From Mesorhizobium atlanticum (GTDB lineage Bacteria > Pseudomonadota > Alphaproteobacteria > Rhizobiales > Rhizobiaceae), in the NCBI RefSeq assembly GCF_003289965.1, contig NZ_QMBQ01000002.1:434001-498000 (forward strand): a DNA stretch of 64,000 nt. The letters run 5' to 3'. Of this stretch, positions 1 through 10,094 are shown piece by piece. The notes beneath the pieces are model-generated. The model made no database searches. It was not told the DNA's origin and saw only the letters and a list, made by a program, of their open reading frames with translations. The translations under genes and the position numbers were made by a program. Positions within the stretch are counted from its first letter, which is position 1. Each line of letters starts with the position of its first letter.

Positions 1-995
1 CCGATCGCGACCTGATGCATCGCGGCCTTGCATGGTGCGCCAAGCACGGCATCACCTCGATCCAGAACATGGACGGCAACCTCTACCAGCTTGAGCTTCT
101 GGCCGGTCTGGAGAAAGAGGGAAGGTTGCTTTGCCGTACCAAAATTCCGTTCCACTTCAAGAACTTCATGAAGCTGGATATGCTGGAAAAGGCCTCGCGC
201 ATGGCCGCGACCTATAAGTCCGAATGGCTGTCGTCGGGCATGGTCAAGGTCTTCTATGACGGCGTGCTGGATTCCTGGACGGCGGTGATGGTCGACGACT
301 ATGCCGACCGTCCCGGCTGGCGCGGCGAGCCGCTGTTTTCGCCTGAGCATTTCGCCGAAGTGGCGGTCGAGGCCGACAGGCGCGGGCTGCAGATCGCCGT
401 GCATTCGATCGGCGACGGCGCTGTGCGCGCGGTGCTCGACGGCTATCAGGCGGCGGCGAAGAAGAACGGCAGGCGCGACAGCCGCCATCGCGTCGAGCAT
501 ATCGAGGTGATCACGGCCCCCGACGTGCCGCGCTTCGCCGAACTTGGCGTTCTGGCTTCGATGCAGCCGGCGCATCCGCCGGGGGCGATGAATTTCCCAA
601 TGGAGCCGACGATCTCGCGCATCGGTCGCGACAAGTGGCCGTTGAGTTACGCCTGGCGCACGCTGAAAAATGCCGGCGCGCGCGTGGTGTTCGCCTCCGA
701 CTGGCCGGTTTCTCCGGTCGATCCAATCCTGTCCATCCAGGCGGCAGTCATGCGCAAGCCTTGGGCAGAAGGCATGCCCGACCAGAGCTTCTCCCTGCGG
801 GAGGCAATAGAGGGCTACACGGTCGAGGGCGCCTATGCGGAGTTCATGGAAGATCGCAAGGGTCGGCTGAAAACCGGCTACCTCGGCGATATCGTCGTTT
901 TGTCGGCTGATATCGAGGCGACCGCGCCGGAGGCGTTGCACACAGTGCACCCGGTGACCACCATCTGTGGAGGGAAGATCACCTACCAAGCCTAA
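1..995 (+). CDS. Amidohydrolase family 3 (YtcJ-like), C-terminal part; gene begins before the window
   Basis: The frame is already open at base 3 and ends at TAA 993-995, so about 330 C-terminal codons are seen. Motifs fit the YtcJ-like branch of metal-dependent amidohydrolases: HSIGDGAVR (metal-binding His), HRVEHIEVI, and a C-terminal ASDWPVSP segment that supplies the catalytic Asp, followed by the usual small beta-sandwich return (GRLKTGYLGDIVVLSADI). The family hydrolyses amide or ester bonds, but substrates are mostly unknown. It sits 78 bp upstream of a polyamine-type importer on the same strand, which suggests but does not prove a role in amide or amine catabolism. The fold assignment is firm, the substrate is not. 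Confidence 0.85.
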   Translation, partial: DRDLMHRGLAWCAKHGITSIQNMDGNLYQLELLAGLEKEGRLLCRTKIPFHFKNFMKLDMLEKASRMAATYKSEWLSSGMVKVFYDGVLDSWTAVMVDDYADRPGWRGEPLFSPEHFAEVAVEADRRGLQIAVHSIGDGAVRAVLDGYQAAAKKNGRRDSRHRVEHIEVITAPDVPRFAELGVLASMQPAHPPGAMNFPMEPTISRIGRDKWPLSYAWRTLKNAGARVVFASDWPVSPVDPILSIQAAVMRKPWAEGMPDQSFSLREAIEGYTVEGAYAEFMEDRKGRLKTGYLGDIVVLSADIEATAPEALHTVHPVTTICGGKITYQA

Positions 996-1073
996 CGATG
1001 GCATAGGAATTGCTTAATTGAAGTCGACGCCCGGATCCGGTCACTGCTTGGCAGTTGTCAAGCCGCCCGGCTT

Positions 1074-2240
1074 ATGGTGACAATCAAAACAGGAACACAC
1101 CTGCCGACAAGAGCAGGCTCTCTCAATGGGGTAATCGTGCCGGAACAACCGGGTAAGAACGCGATCGAAGTTCGCGGTGTTCGCAAGGTCTTTGGAACCG
1201 GCGAAAACCAGGTAGCCGCTCTCGACACGGTATCGGTGTCGATCCGCGAAAATGAGTTTTTCACACTGCTCGGCCCGTCCGGATGCGGAAAGACGACGCT
1301 GCTGAGATTGATTGCCGGCTTCGATTTCCCGACCGCCGGCGAAATCCTGCTGCACGGCCAGGACATCGCGCCGCTGCCGCCGTTCAAACGCCCGGTCAAC
1401 ACCGTATTCCAGAGCTACGCACTGTTCCCGCATATGACCGTGGCGCAGAATATCGGCTTCGGCCTGGAAATGCTCGGCAAGCCGAAAGCCGAGATCGAGG
1501 CGCGCGTCGCGCAGATGCTGAAGCTGGTCAAGATGGAGGCGCTGAAGGCGCGCCGCACCAGCCAAATCTCCGGCGGCCAGCAGCAGCGCGTGGCGCTCGC
1601 CCGCGCGCTGGCGCCGCAGCCGAAGGTGCTGCTGCTCGACGAGCCGTTGTCGGCGCTCGACTACAAGCTGCGCAAGGAAATGCAGATCGAGTTGAAGCGG
1701 CTGCAGCACGAGACCGGCATCACCTTCATCTTCGTCACCCACGACCAGGAAGAAGCGCTGACCATGTCCGATCGCATCGCGGTGATGTCGGCCGGCAAGA
1801 TCCTGCAAGTCGGCACGCCGCGCGACATCTATGACCGGCCGGCCGAACGTTTCGTCGCCGACTTCATCGGCGAGACCAATTTCCTGCCGGGCACGGTGGT
1901 GTCGAAGCAGGCCGGCGTGGCGACGGTCAAATTCGCCAGCAGCGCCACGATCAGCGCCGGCTATCCGGAAGGCTTCGATCCGACCGGCGAGGTGACGCTG
2001 GTGGTTCGTCCCGAGCATGCCGATCTGGTCCCCGATCCGGCCAAGGGCACGATCGCCGGCACGCTCTCCAACATCGTCTATTTCGGCACCGACACGCATT
2101 ACCACGTCAAGCTCGACGGCGGCGGCGAGAATTTCATCGTGCGTCACCAGAACAGCCGTTCGAGCGCGGTGACCTACGAGACCGGCGTCAAGGTCGGCAT
2201 CCAGTTCGAGGAGGACGCCGCCCGCGTCCTGAAAGACTGA
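1074..2240 (+). CDS. potA: Polyamine-type ABC transporter ATP-binding protein (PotA-like)
   Basis: This is the ATPase subunit of a spermidine/putrescine-class importer. It has Walker [10 protein letters not shown] near residue 66, Q-loop, signature [15 protein letters not shown], Walker [12 protein letters not shown] and H-loop THDQEE, then a C-terminal TOBE region (about residues 290-388) with VVRPEHADL. Length 388 aa is normal for PotA. The ATG at 1074 leaves a 20-residue lead; GTG at 1137 is an alternative nearer the conserved core. Its stop overlaps the next start (TGATG), so it is translationally coupled to potB. Whether the substrate is a polyamine, an opine or another cation cannot be told from the ATPase. 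Confidence 0.92.
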   Translation: MVTIKTGTHLPTRAGSLNGVIVPEQPGKNAIEVRGVRKVFGTGENQVAALDTVSVSIRENEFFTLLGPSGCGKTTLLRLIAGFDFPTAGEILLHGQDIAPLPPFKRPVNTVFQSYALFPHMTVAQNIGFGLEMLGKPKAEIEARVAQMLKLVKMEALKARRTSQISGGQQQRVALARALAPQPKVLLLDEPLSALDYKLRKEMQIELKRLQHETGITFIFVTHDQEEALTMSDRIAVMSAGKILQVGTPRDIYDRPAERFVADFIGETNFLPGTVVSKQAGVATVKFASSATISAGYPEGFDPTGEVTLVVRPEHADLVPDPAKGTIAGTLSNIVYFGTDTHYHVKLDGGGENFIVRHQNSRSSAVTYETGVKVGIQFEEDAARVLKD

Positions 2241-3187
2241 TGACGACAGCTGCTCTCTCCTCAGCCCCGCCCTCCAAGGCCGCGTTGTTCGAAGCCAAGG
2301 CGGTGAAAAGCAGCGCACGACGCAACCGGCTCCTGTCGCTGCCGGCGCTGATCATCATCGGCATTTTCGGCGTGCTGCCGCTGATCATCATCTGCGTCTA
2401 CTCGTTCCTCGTCGCAGCACCCTATGGCGGCGTGCAGTGGCAGTTCTCGACCGACGCCTATCTGAACTTCCTGTTCCAGCGCGACATTTTCGACGACACG
2501 CTGCAATTCACGCCGGACTTCCTGATCATCTACCTGCGTTCGTTCCTGTTCGCCGTGGTGACGACTGTCATCTGCCTGCTGCTCGGTTTTCCGACCGCCT
2601 ATTTCATGGCGACGCGGCCGCCGGCGCAGCGCAATTGGTGGGTGCTTCTGATCACCATCCCGTTCTGGTCGAACCTTCTGGTCCGCACACTGGCGATCAT
2701 GTTCATCATCCGTGACGAGGGCCTGATCAACAACGCGCTGATCGGGCTCGGCGTGATCGATAAGCCGATCACCATGCTCTACACCAACTTCGCCATCCAG
2801 CTCGGCCTGCTCTATGCCTTCCTTCCGTTCATGGTGCTGCCGCTCTATTCGAGCCTCGAGAAGCTCGACTTCCGGCTGATCGAAGCGGCCTACGACCTCT
2901 ACGCGACGCGCCGGCAGGTGCTGTGGAGGGTGATCATTCCGCTGTCGAAGCCCGGCATCATCGCCGGATGCCTGCTGGTGTTCATCCCGGCGCTCGGCGC
3001 CTATGTGACGCCGCTGATCCTGGGCGGCGGCATCCATCTGATGATCGGCGACCTGATCGCGCAGCAATTCGGCTCGGGGCGCAACTGGCCGCTCGGCTGC
3101 GCGCAGGCGCTGATCCTCATGGCCGCCGTGCTGGTTGCGCTTTACTTCTATGTCCGCAACACGTCCGGCAAGGTGCAGCATGGCTGA
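2240..3187 (+). CDS. potB: Polyamine-type ABC transporter permease (PotB-like)
   Basis: This inner-membrane permease has about six hydrophobic segments, the first starting near residue 33. The EAA loop, which contacts the ATPase, is EAAYDLYATRRQVLWRVIIP at about residues 214-233, followed by PLSKPGI. Length 315 aa fits PotB/PotH. A soluble loop between TM1 and TM2 (PYGGVQWQFSTDAYLNF) is typical of this subfamily. The start overlaps potA by one base, and its last codons overlap potC by 8 bp. It is the second gene of a four-gene operon. Confidence 0.92.
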   Translation: MTTAALSSAPPSKAALFEAKAVKSSARRNRLLSLPALIIIGIFGVLPLIIICVYSFLVAAPYGGVQWQFSTDAYLNFLFQRDIFDDTLQFTPDFLIIYLRSFLFAVVTTVICLLLGFPTAYFMATRPPAQRNWWVLLITIPFWSNLLVRTLAIMFIIRDEGLINNALIGLGVIDKPITMLYTNFAIQLGLLYAFLPFMVLPLYSSLEKLDFRLIEAAYDLYATRRQVLWRVIIPLSKPGIIAGCLLVFIPALGAYVTPLILGGGIHLMIGDLIAQQFGSGRNWPLGCAQALILMAAVLVALYFYVRNTSGKVQHG

Positions 3188-3992
3188 GCCTCGCGTCATG
3201 GATATCAAGGATCAGCCGGGCTTCCGCACGATCGCCATCATCTGCCTGCTGGTGCTCTATGTGCCGGTGCTGATCCTGATGATCTTCTCGCTCAACAGCG
3301 GCTCACTGGTCACGCATTGGGAAGGCGTCACGCTCGGCTGGTACGGCACCGCGTTCCTCAACGAGGAATTCCATGCGGCTGCGAGGAACACGCTGATCAT
3401 CTCGGTGACCGCGACGATCGTCTCGACGATTTGCGCGACACTGGCGGCGATCGGCATGACCCGGGTGAAGCCGTGGCGTGGGCTGGCTGCGGCCTTCATG
3501 GTCATCAACCTGCCGCTGATGGTGCCCGAGATCATCACGGCGGTTGCGACGCTCTCCTTCTTCGCGCTGATCGCCGGCGTGTTCGGACTGAATTTCGGCA
3601 TCGGCAATCTGATCCTCGCCCACACCGTTTTCTGCATCCCCTTCGCCTATATGCCGATCCGGGCGCGGCTGGAGGACATGGACCTGACGCTGGAATATGC
3701 CGCAGCCGATCTTTACGCGACGCCGTGGAACGCCTTCAGGCGCATCACGCTGCCGCTCTTGGTTCCCGGCATCATGTCGGGCGCAGCACTCGCCTTCATC
3801 GTCTCCTTCGACGATTTCACCATCACGCAGCTCGTCGCCGGTCCCGGCCAGACGACGCTGCCCCTCTATATCTGGAACCAGATCCGGCGGCCGATGACGC
3901 CCGAGATCAACGCCATCTCCACCATTCTGCTCATGGTGTCGATCCTGTTCGTCTCGGTCTCGTTCCTGATTGCGCGCCGACGCGCCAAATGA
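3180..3992 (+). CDS. potC: Polyamine-type ABC transporter permease (PotC-like)
   Basis: This is the second permease of the importer. The start at ATG 3180 (MAEPRVMDIKDQ) overlaps potB by 8 bp; ATG 3198 is possible. The frame extends upstream inside potB, but that part is not permease-like. It has about six hydrophobic segments and the EAA loop EYAAADLYATPWNAFRRITLP, followed by LLVPGIMSG. The FDDFTITQLVAGPG segment is characteristic of PotC/PotI. Length from 3180 is 270 aa, as expected. It pairs with PotB to form the translocation pore. Confidence 0.92.
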   Translation: MAEPRVMDIKDQPGFRTIAIICLLVLYVPVLILMIFSLNSGSLVTHWEGVTLGWYGTAFLNEEFHAAARNTLIISVTATIVSTICATLAAIGMTRVKPWRGLAAAFMVINLPLMVPEIITAVATLSFFALIAGVFGLNFGIGNLILAHTVFCIPFAYMPIRARLEDMDLTLEYAAADLYATPWNAFRRITLPLLVPGIMSGAALAFIVSFDDFTITQLVAGPGQTTLPLYIWNQIRRPMTPEINAISTILLMVSILFVSVSFLIARRRAK

Positions 3993-4032
3993 GCTCCAAC
4001 ACACAACAATGGGAAGGCAAGGAGAACATAAA

Positions 4033-5061
4033 ATGTCTTTAAAACTGATGGCGGCCGTTTCCGCGGCCGTGCTTTTATGGGCAGTGCCGGCGCTGGCCGA
4101 CGGCGAACTGCACATCTACAATTGGGGTGACTACACCAATCCGAAGCTGATCGAGAAGTTCGAGAAGCAGTACAACATCAAGGTGACGCTGGACGACTAC
4201 GACTCCAACGAAACCATGCTGTCCAAGGTGCGCGCCGGCAATTCCGGCTACGACATCGTGGTGCCGTCCGACTACACCGTGAAGATCATGGTCGAAGAGG
4301 GCCTGCTCGAAAAGACCGAGCCCAACGCGATGCCGAACGGCAAGAACATCGATCCGCGCTTCGTCGACGTCTATTGGGACAAGGGCCGGCACTACACCGC
4401 GCCGTGGCAGTTCGGCACGACCGCATTCTCCGTCAACATGGACAAGTTCAAGGGCGACATCAACACGCTGGCGATCCTGTTCAACCCGCCGGATGAGCTG
4501 AAGGGCCAGATCAACGTGCTCGACGATGTCAACTCCGTCATGCACGCGGCCGAGCGCTATGCCGGCGTGCCGCGCTGCGGCGCCGACAAGGCCAATTTGA
4601 AGAAGGTCAACGATATACTGATGGCCGCCAAGCCGTCGTGGAAGACCTTCAGCTATGACACCATCACCAAGATCACCTCCGGCGACGTCATCGTCTCGGA
4701 GCAGTGGAACGGCGCCAGCTACCGCTCGCGCCAGAAGATCCCGGCGATCAAATATGCCTACCCGAAGGAAGGCATCGAAGGCTGGATGGACAATGTCGCG
4801 GTGCTGAAGGGCGCCAAGAACCTCGACAACGCCAAGCTGTTTCAGGACTTCGTCATGGCGCCTGAGAACGCGGCGCTGATCTCGGACTTCGCCGGTTACG
4901 ACAATGGCATCGCCGGCAGCCACAAATTCCTGTCGCCGGAGTTCGCCAACTCGCCCGAGATCAGCCCTCCGGCCGGCTCGCCCACGCCCGAATTCGTGCC
5001 GCCGTGCCCGCCGGACGTGGTGGAGATCTACAACAAGATCTGGACCAACCTGCGCAAATAA
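4033..5061 (+). CDS. potD: Periplasmic polyamine-binding protein (PotD/PotF-like)
   Basis: This is the solute-binding component. The start at ATG 4033 is preceded by AAGGAG about 8 nt upstream and gives a classic Sec signal peptide (MSLKLMAAVSAAVLLWAVPALA, cleavage after ALA). The mature protein opens with GELHIYNWGDYTNP, a hallmark of PotD/PotF, and has DYDSNETMLSKVRAGNSGYDIVVPSDYTV. Total length is about 342 aa. The frame is open further upstream (to 3970), but that part lacks a signal peptide. It is the last gene of the importer operon, followed by a strong intrinsic terminator. The C terminus is Pro-rich (SPPAGSPTPEFVPPCPP). Confidence 0.92.
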   Translation: MSLKLMAAVSAAVLLWAVPALADGELHIYNWGDYTNPKLIEKFEKQYNIKVTLDDYDSNETMLSKVRAGNSGYDIVVPSDYTVKIMVEEGLLEKTEPNAMPNGKNIDPRFVDVYWDKGRHYTAPWQFGTTAFSVNMDKFKGDINTLAILFNPPDELKGQINVLDDVNSVMHAAERYAGVPRCGADKANLKKVNDILMAAKPSWKTFSYDTITKITSGDVIVSEQWNGASYRSRQKIPAIKYAYPKEGIEGWMDNVAVLKGAKNLDNAKLFQDFVMAPENAALISDFAGYDNGIAGSHKFLSPEFANSPEISPPAGSPTPEFVPPCPPDVVEIYNKIWTNLRK

Positions 5062-5084
5062 ATCAGCGCAACGCATGAAAGGAG

Positions 5085-5108
5085 GGGAGGCTCCGGCCTC
5101 CCTTTTTT
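5085..5108 (+). terminator. Rho-independent terminator after the polyamine transporter operon
   Basis: A perfect 7-bp stem (GGGAGGC at 5085-5091 with GCCTCCC at 5096-5102) closes on a TCCG tetraloop and is followed at once by six T (5103-5108). It lies 24 bp after the binding-protein stop, so it separates the transporter operon from the serine hydrolases. Confidence 0.88.
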
Positions 5109-5179
5109 GTGACTGTTTCCGTGCATGTCATTCCCCCAAACCGCGGCGCGCTTTGGGCGACCTGCATCAGGGAGGGACC

Positions 5180-6379
5180 ATGACCTCGTCCTATCGCAAT
5201 TCCGATCCGCGGCCACCGATCATGCAGGGCTCGCCGCCGCAACTGATCCCTCCGAAACTCGATTGGGACAGGGGTCCCTGGAACCGCTGGGCATTCCAAA
5301 ACATCCGTGAGGTGCTGCCGACCGTCGAGGTCTGGCGCGGCCACGGTCATCGCCGCCGTCTCGAGCGTGCCGAGGTCGACCTCGACGATCTGCCGGTGGT
5401 GGACAGCACGGGTGCGCCGACAACGCTCGCAAGTCTGCTCGACGAGACCTACACGGATGGCTTCCTGGTGCTCAAGGACGGCAGAATAGCCTATGAGTGC
5501 TACTTCAACGGCATGGACGAGCGCTCGCTACATCTGTCGCAGTCGATGGCGAAGTCGGTGACGGGATCGGTGTTCGGCATCCTGGTCGGACGCGGCCTGA
5601 TCGACCCGGCCAGGCTGGTGACCGATTATCTGCCGGAGCTTGACCAGACCGCCTGGGCCGGCGCCACCGTGCAACAGGTGCTCGACATGACGACGGGCGT
5701 CCGCTTTTCCGAGGAATACACCGATCGCTATTCCGAGATCGGCCAGGTCGATGTCGCCAGCGGCTGGAAACCGGTGCCGCCCGGCAGCGATCCCGACTTC
5801 CAATGGCCTTCGCATATGTTCGAACTGATCCTGCGGCTGAAGGACAAGGTCAGGCCGCATGGCGAGGCTTTCGAATACCGCTCGATCGAAACCGACGTGC
5901 TCGCCTTCATCATGGAGCGGGTGACCGGCAAGCGCCTGGCGCAGCTCGTCTCGGAGGAGCTGTGGCAAAAGCTCGGCGCCGACGAGAGCGCCTGCTTCAC
6001 CGTCGACAGCGCCGGCTATGCGCTGGCCGAGGGCGGCTTCAACGCGACGCTGCGCGATTATGGCCGCTTCGGACAATTGATCCTCGACAATGGCGGCGAC
6101 GTCATCCCGGCCGAATGGATCGAGGCGACGCGCAGCGGCAGGCATGGGCGGAATTTCAGCCCGAGCCTTCCGGACGGCAGCTATCGCAACCAGTTCTGGA
6201 TCGAGGATTCTCGCTCGCGCTCGCTGATGTGCCGCGGCGTGTTCGGCCAATTGATCCATATGAGCTGGGAACACCGGATGGTCGTGGTGAAGCTTTCGAC
6301 CTATCCGGATTTCCTCAACGCCGCCTATTCGGTGGCGACGCAGAAGGCGGTGCACGCCATCGCCGCCGCGTTGGCTTGA
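5180..6379 (+). CDS. Serine hydrolase of the beta-lactamase/NylB family (copy 1)
   Basis: A penicillin-recognising-enzyme-fold serine hydrolase of about 399 aa. The nucleophile motif is SMAK (SxxK) in LSQSMAKSVTGSV, about residue 120. The tyrosine-bearing motif is FEYRSIETDVLAFI, and a late G-Q motif (GVFGQLIHMSW) lies where class C enzymes carry their KTG-like element. The best known relatives are 6-aminohexanoate-dimer hydrolase (NylB) and EstB-type esterases. ATG 5180 follows GGAGGGACC, and no signal peptide is seen, so it is probably cytoplasmic. The frame is open upstream across the terminator, which makes starts before 5180 unlikely. It is followed by a paralogue 31 bp downstream. The natural substrate is unknown. 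Confidence 0.85.
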   Translation: MTSSYRNSDPRPPIMQGSPPQLIPPKLDWDRGPWNRWAFQNIREVLPTVEVWRGHGHRRRLERAEVDLDDLPVVDSTGAPTTLASLLDETYTDGFLVLKDGRIAYECYFNGMDERSLHLSQSMAKSVTGSVFGILVGRGLIDPARLVTDYLPELDQTAWAGATVQQVLDMTTGVRFSEEYTDRYSEIGQVDVASGWKPVPPGSDPDFQWPSHMFELILRLKDKVRPHGEAFEYRSIETDVLAFIMERVTGKRLAQLVSEELWQKLGADESACFTVDSAGYALAEGGFNATLRDYGRFGQLILDNGGDVIPAEWIEATRSGRHGRNFSPSLPDGSYRNQFWIEDSRSRSLMCRGVFGQLIHMSWEHRMVVVKLSTYPDFLNAAYSVATQKAVHAIAAALA

Positions 6380-6410
6380 ACACCTCCAAGATGGCAACCG
6401 CGAGAGCATC

Positions 6411-7589
6411 ATGACCGGCAAGACCGCGTTCGAGACCCAGTATGGCTTTGCCCGCAAGGATGTGAGGCTTGAGACCTGGCGGCTGGCGCCGTTCAACCGA
6501 TGGTCGTTCCAGAATGTCGGCGAACTGGTGCCGAGCGTGCATGTCGCGGCGGCGCCTGGCGGCGAGGATCAGGCAAAATCCCTGGGGGCGCTGCTCGAGG
6601 AGAACATCTCGTTCGCCGGCGGCAGGGAAACTGTCCAGAGCTTCTTGAAGCGCTCCGATACGGACGGGCTGACAATCCTGAAGGGCGGCAAGCTGGTCGG
6701 CGACTGGTCGGCGCCGCATATGCCGTTCGGCTCCCGCCACATCATCTTTTCGATCAGCAAGTCGGTGACCGCCATTCTTGCCGGCATATTGGAAGGCGAG
6801 GGGCTGTTCGATCCCAACGCGCCGGTGACGCACTACATCCCCGAGGCCAAGGGCTCGGCCTATGGCGATGCGAGTGTGCGCAATGTGCTCGACATGACGG
6901 TGAGCCTCGATTTCGAGGAAGCCTATCTCGATCCGGAAAGCGCGTTTGCCCGTTATCGCCGTTCGACCCTGTGGAATCCGGGCGGCGGGTCGGAAAGCCT
7001 CGCGGCATTCCTGCTGACGCTGCAGCGTCTCGCCGAGCCGCACGGACAGACCTATCGCTACCGATCGCCCAATTCGGACATGCTTGGCATCCTGGTGGAG
7101 CGGGCATCGGGCAGGCGCGTCAGCCAATTGCTCGGCGAAAAGCTGTGGCTGCCGCTGGGTGCCGCAAGCGACATGTCGGTGACGGTCGACATGGAAGGCA
7201 CGGCGCGCACGGCCGGCGGCATGTCGATGACGCCGCGCGATCTCGCCCGTATCGGCGAGATGATGCGGCAGGGCGGCATGGCGAGCAACCGCCGCATCGT
7301 CCCGGAAGCCTGGGTGCGCGACACGGTCGCGGCCGGCGGCAGCCATGAAGCCTGGCAGCGCGGCACGATGGTGTTTTTGTTCCCGAAGGGACGCTACCGC
7401 AACAAATGGTACCAGACCGGCCACGACAGCGGCGCCTTCTGCGGCATCGGCATCCACGGCCAGTGGCTCTACGTCAATCCTAAGACGGAAGTGGTCATCG
7501 CCAAGATGTCGTCGCAGCCGGAGCCGGTAGACGACAAGCTGGATGGGAGCGTTGTGGCGTTCTTCGAGGCGTTGAGCCGGATGGTTTGA
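6411..7589 (+). CDS. Serine hydrolase of the beta-lactamase/NylB family (copy 2)
   Basis: A 392-aa paralogue of the preceding gene. It has SxxK in IFSISKSVTAILAG, the tyrosine motif TYRYRSPNSDMLGILVERASG, and a late GIGIHGQWLYVNP motif that resembles NylB more closely than copy 1 does. Both proteins share the opening W-x-L-x-P-F-N-R-W-(S/A)-F-Q-N phrase, so they arose by duplication. There is no signal peptide. The 31-bp spacing suggests co-transcription. Substrate is inferred only as a small amide or ester. A linked amine importer and amidohydrolase make an amide substrate attractive. Confidence 0.85.
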   Translation: MTGKTAFETQYGFARKDVRLETWRLAPFNRWSFQNVGELVPSVHVAAAPGGEDQAKSLGALLEENISFAGGRETVQSFLKRSDTDGLTILKGGKLVGDWSAPHMPFGSRHIIFSISKSVTAILAGILEGEGLFDPNAPVTHYIPEAKGSAYGDASVRNVLDMTVSLDFEEAYLDPESAFARYRRSTLWNPGGGSESLAAFLLTLQRLAEPHGQTYRYRSPNSDMLGILVERASGRRVSQLLGEKLWLPLGAASDMSVTVDMEGTARTAGGMSMTPRDLARIGEMMRQGGMASNRRIVPEAWVRDTVAAGGSHEAWQRGTMVFLFPKGRYRNKWYQTGHDSGAFCGIGIHGQWLYVNPKTEVVIAKMSSQPEPVDDKLDGSVVAFFEALSRMV

Positions 7590-7710
7590 GTCGACCAGAG
7601 CTGGTTCCAAAGGCTGTTTTCTGTGGACCTTCGGCCCCTGATGAAACCGTTGCGGTTGGCGTAGCGGCTCTCGCGGCCTATGGTCGCCGCTCTTTTCGGC
7701 AGGGATCGGC

Positions 7711-10029
7711 ATGGCATCGGACATCAAGCGCATCGCAGCAATCATCGCGACTGAAATCGGCGCGCGACCGGAGCAGGCGGCAGCTGCGATCGGGCTGCTG
7801 GACGAAGGGGCGACGGTGCCTTTCGTGGCCCGCTACCGCAAGGAAGTCACCGGCGGTTTGGACGATACGCAGTTGCGCGACCTTTCCGAGCGGCTCGCCT
7901 ATCTGCGCGAGCTTGATGCGCGGCGCGAGACAATTGTCAGCTCCATCCGCGAGCAGGGCAAGCTGACCGAGGAACTGGAAGCCAAGATCGCCGCGGCCGC
8001 CACAAAAGCGGAACTGGAGGATATCTATCTTCCCTACAAGCCGAAGCGGCGCACCAAGGCCGAGATCGCCAAGGAGCGCGGGCTCGGGCCGCTCGCCGAG
8101 GCGATCCTCGCCGACCGCTCCAAAATTCCGGCCGAGCTGGCGCTCGCCTATGTCACGGAAGAGGTGGCGGATACCAAGGCGGCGCTGGAAGGCGCGCGCG
8201 ACATCCTGTCGGAGCAGTTTGCCGAGAATGCCGACCTGGTCGGCAAGCTTCGCGCCTATATGAAGGAACGCGCCTTCCTGCGTGCGAAAGTCGTCGACGG
8301 CAAGCAGGAGGCCGGCGCGAAATTCTCCGACTATTTCGATCATGTCGAGCGCTGGTCGGGCGTGCCCAGCCACCGCGCCCTGGCCATGCTGCGCGGCCGC
8401 AACGAAGAGGTGCTGTCGCTCGACATCGAGGTTGATGCCGACGATCAATCGCCGGTGAAACCAGTCGAGCGTATGATCGCCAATGCCTATGCCATCGGCG
8501 GGACGCTGCCGGGTGACAAATGGCTGATGGAGGTCGCCGGCTGGACCTGGCGGATAAAACTGTCGCTGCATCTGACGCTTGACCTGATGCGCGATTTGCG
8601 TGAGCGGGCGGAGGAAGAAGCGATCCATGTCTTTGCCCGCAATCTGAAGGATCTACTGCTGGCGGCCCCTGCCGGCTCGCGGCCGACCATGGGGCTCGAC
8701 CCGGGCATCCGCACCGGCGTCAAGGTGGCGGTGGTCGACGGCACCGGCAAGCTGGTGGCGACCACGACCGTCTATCCGTTCCCGCCGAAGAACGATGTGC
8801 GCGGCACGCAGGCCGAGCTTGCAGCGCTTATCCGCCAGCATAAGGTGGAGCTGATCTCGATCGGCAACGGCACCGGCAGCCGCGAGACCGAAAAGCTGGT
8901 TGCCGACATGCTGTCGGACCTGCCGGCCGGTGCCGGGCCGAAGCCGCTCAAGGTGATCGTCAGCGAAGCGGGTGCTTCGGTCTATTCCGCGTCGGCCACG
9001 GCAGCGGCGGAGTTCCCGGGCCTCGATGTCTCGCTGCGCGGTGCGGTGTCGATCGCCCGGCGCCTGCAGGATCCGCTGGCCGAACTGGTCAAGATCGAGC
9101 CGAAATCGATCGGCGTCGGCCAATACCAGCACGATGTCGACCAGTACCGGCTCGGCCGTTCGCTGGAAGCGGTGGTGGAGGACGCGGTGAACGCGGTCGG
9201 CGTCGACCTCAACACGGCGTCGGCGCCGCTTTTGGCGCGCGTCTCTGGACTGGGGCCGTCGCTCGCCGAAGCGATTGTCGCGCATCGCGACGCGGCCGGG
9301 CCGTTTGCCAGCCGCAAGGACCTGCTCAAGGTGGCGCGGCTCGGGCCGCGCGCTTTCGAGCAAAGCGCGGGTTTTCTGCGCATTCCGAATGGCGTGGAGC
9401 CGCTCGATGCGTCCTCGGTGCATCCGGAAGCCTATGGCGTGGCGAAGAAGATCGTTGCCGCTTGCGGCCGCGACGTGCGCGCGCTGATGGGCGACAGTGC
9501 CGCGCTCAAGGCGCTCGACCCGCGCGTCTTCGTCGACGAGCGTTTCGGCCTGCCGACGGTGCGCGACATCATCGCCGAGCTGGAAAAGCCCGGACGCGAC
9601 CCGCGACCCGGTTTCAAGACCGCGACTTTTGCCGAGGGCGTCGACGACATCAAGGATCTGAAACCCGGCATGCTGCTCGAAGGCACCGTCACCAATGTCG
9701 CGGCCTTCGGCGCCTTCGTCGACATCGGCGTGCACCAGGACGGGCTGGTGCATGTCTCGCAGCTTGCCGACCGCTTCATCAAGGATGCGCATGAGGTGGT
9801 GAAGGCGGGCGACGTGGTGAAGGTGCGCGTCGTCGATGTCGACATCAAGCGCAAGCGTATCGGCTTGTCGATGCGCAAGGACGGCGGCGATGGTGCGCCT
9901 CGCGGTGGCCAGCGCGATCACGGCGGCGGCAAGCCGGCGCCGCGCTCGGCGGCGCCGCAGCGCCAGCCGGAACGGCCATCGCAGGGCGCGTTCGGCGCGG
10001 CGCTCGCCGAGGCGATGAAGCGCAAGTAG
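7711..10029 (+). CDS. tex: Tex family RNA-binding transcription accessory protein
   Basis: A nearly full-length Tex protein (772 aa). The order is an N-terminal helical region (residues 1-300), a YqgF/RNase-H-like domain opening with [20 protein letters not shown] near residue 325, helix-hairpin-helix repeats ([21 protein letters not shown], about 510-530), and an S1 RNA-binding domain ([21 protein letters not shown], about 652-720). A basic, Gly/Pro/Arg-rich tail ends in LAEAMKRK. Tex homologues bind RNA or DNA and affect transcription and translation; in some species they are tied to toxin expression or stress. The last 24 bases are part of a 25-bp sequence repeated 260 bp downstream. Confidence 0.95.
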   Translation: MASDIKRIAAIIATEIGARPEQAAAAIGLLDEGATVPFVARYRKEVTGGLDDTQLRDLSERLAYLRELDARRETIVSSIREQGKLTEELEAKIAAAATKAELEDIYLPYKPKRRTKAEIAKERGLGPLAEAILADRSKIPAELALAYVTEEVADTKAALEGARDILSEQFAENADLVGKLRAYMKERAFLRAKVVDGKQEAGAKFSDYFDHVERWSGVPSHRALAMLRGRNEEVLSLDIEVDADDQSPVKPVERMIANAYAIGGTLPGDKWLMEVAGWTWRIKLSLHLTLDLMRDLRERAEEEAIHVFARNLKDLLLAAPAGSRPTMGLDPGIRTGVKVAVVDGTGKLVATTTVYPFPPKNDVRGTQAELAALIRQHKVELISIGNGTGSRETEKLVADMLSDLPAGAGPKPLKVIVSEAGASVYSASATAAAEFPGLDVSLRGAVSIARRLQDPLAELVKIEPKSIGVGQYQHDVDQYRLGRSLEAVVEDAVNAVGVDLNTASAPLLARVSGLGPSLAEAIVAHRDAAGPFASRKDLLKVARLGPRAFEQSAGFLRIPNGVEPLDASSVHPEAYGVAKKIVAACGRDVRALMGDSAALKALDPRVFVDERFGLPTVRDIIAELEKPGRDPRPGFKTATFAEGVDDIKDLKPGMLLEGTVTNVAAFGAFVDIGVHQDGLVHVSQLADRFIKDAHEVVKAGDVVKVRVVDVDIKRKRIGLSMRKDGGDGAPRGGQRDHGGGKPAPRSAAPQRQPERPSQGAFGAALAEAMKRK

Positions 10030-10030
10030 C
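10006..10030 (+). repeat. Direct repeat copy 1 (25 bp) at the 3' end of tex
   Basis: Encodes the last seven codons and stop of tex (AEAMKRK-stop) plus one base. It is identical over 25 bases to 10266-10290, and the flanking bases differ on both sides (c/a before, c/t after). Confidence 0.95.
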
Positions 10031-10094
10031 CTTGAATGGTCCCTTGCAATCGATAGAGCGTTATCTACCATTCGTGTGTGGAGAGACGCGCGAT

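Noticed and set aside
1041..2318. Long open frame (425 codons) on the minus strand opposite the potA gene
   Set aside because: It is rich in Arg, His and Gln with no domain pattern, the typical product of reading a high-GC gene in the opposite strand.
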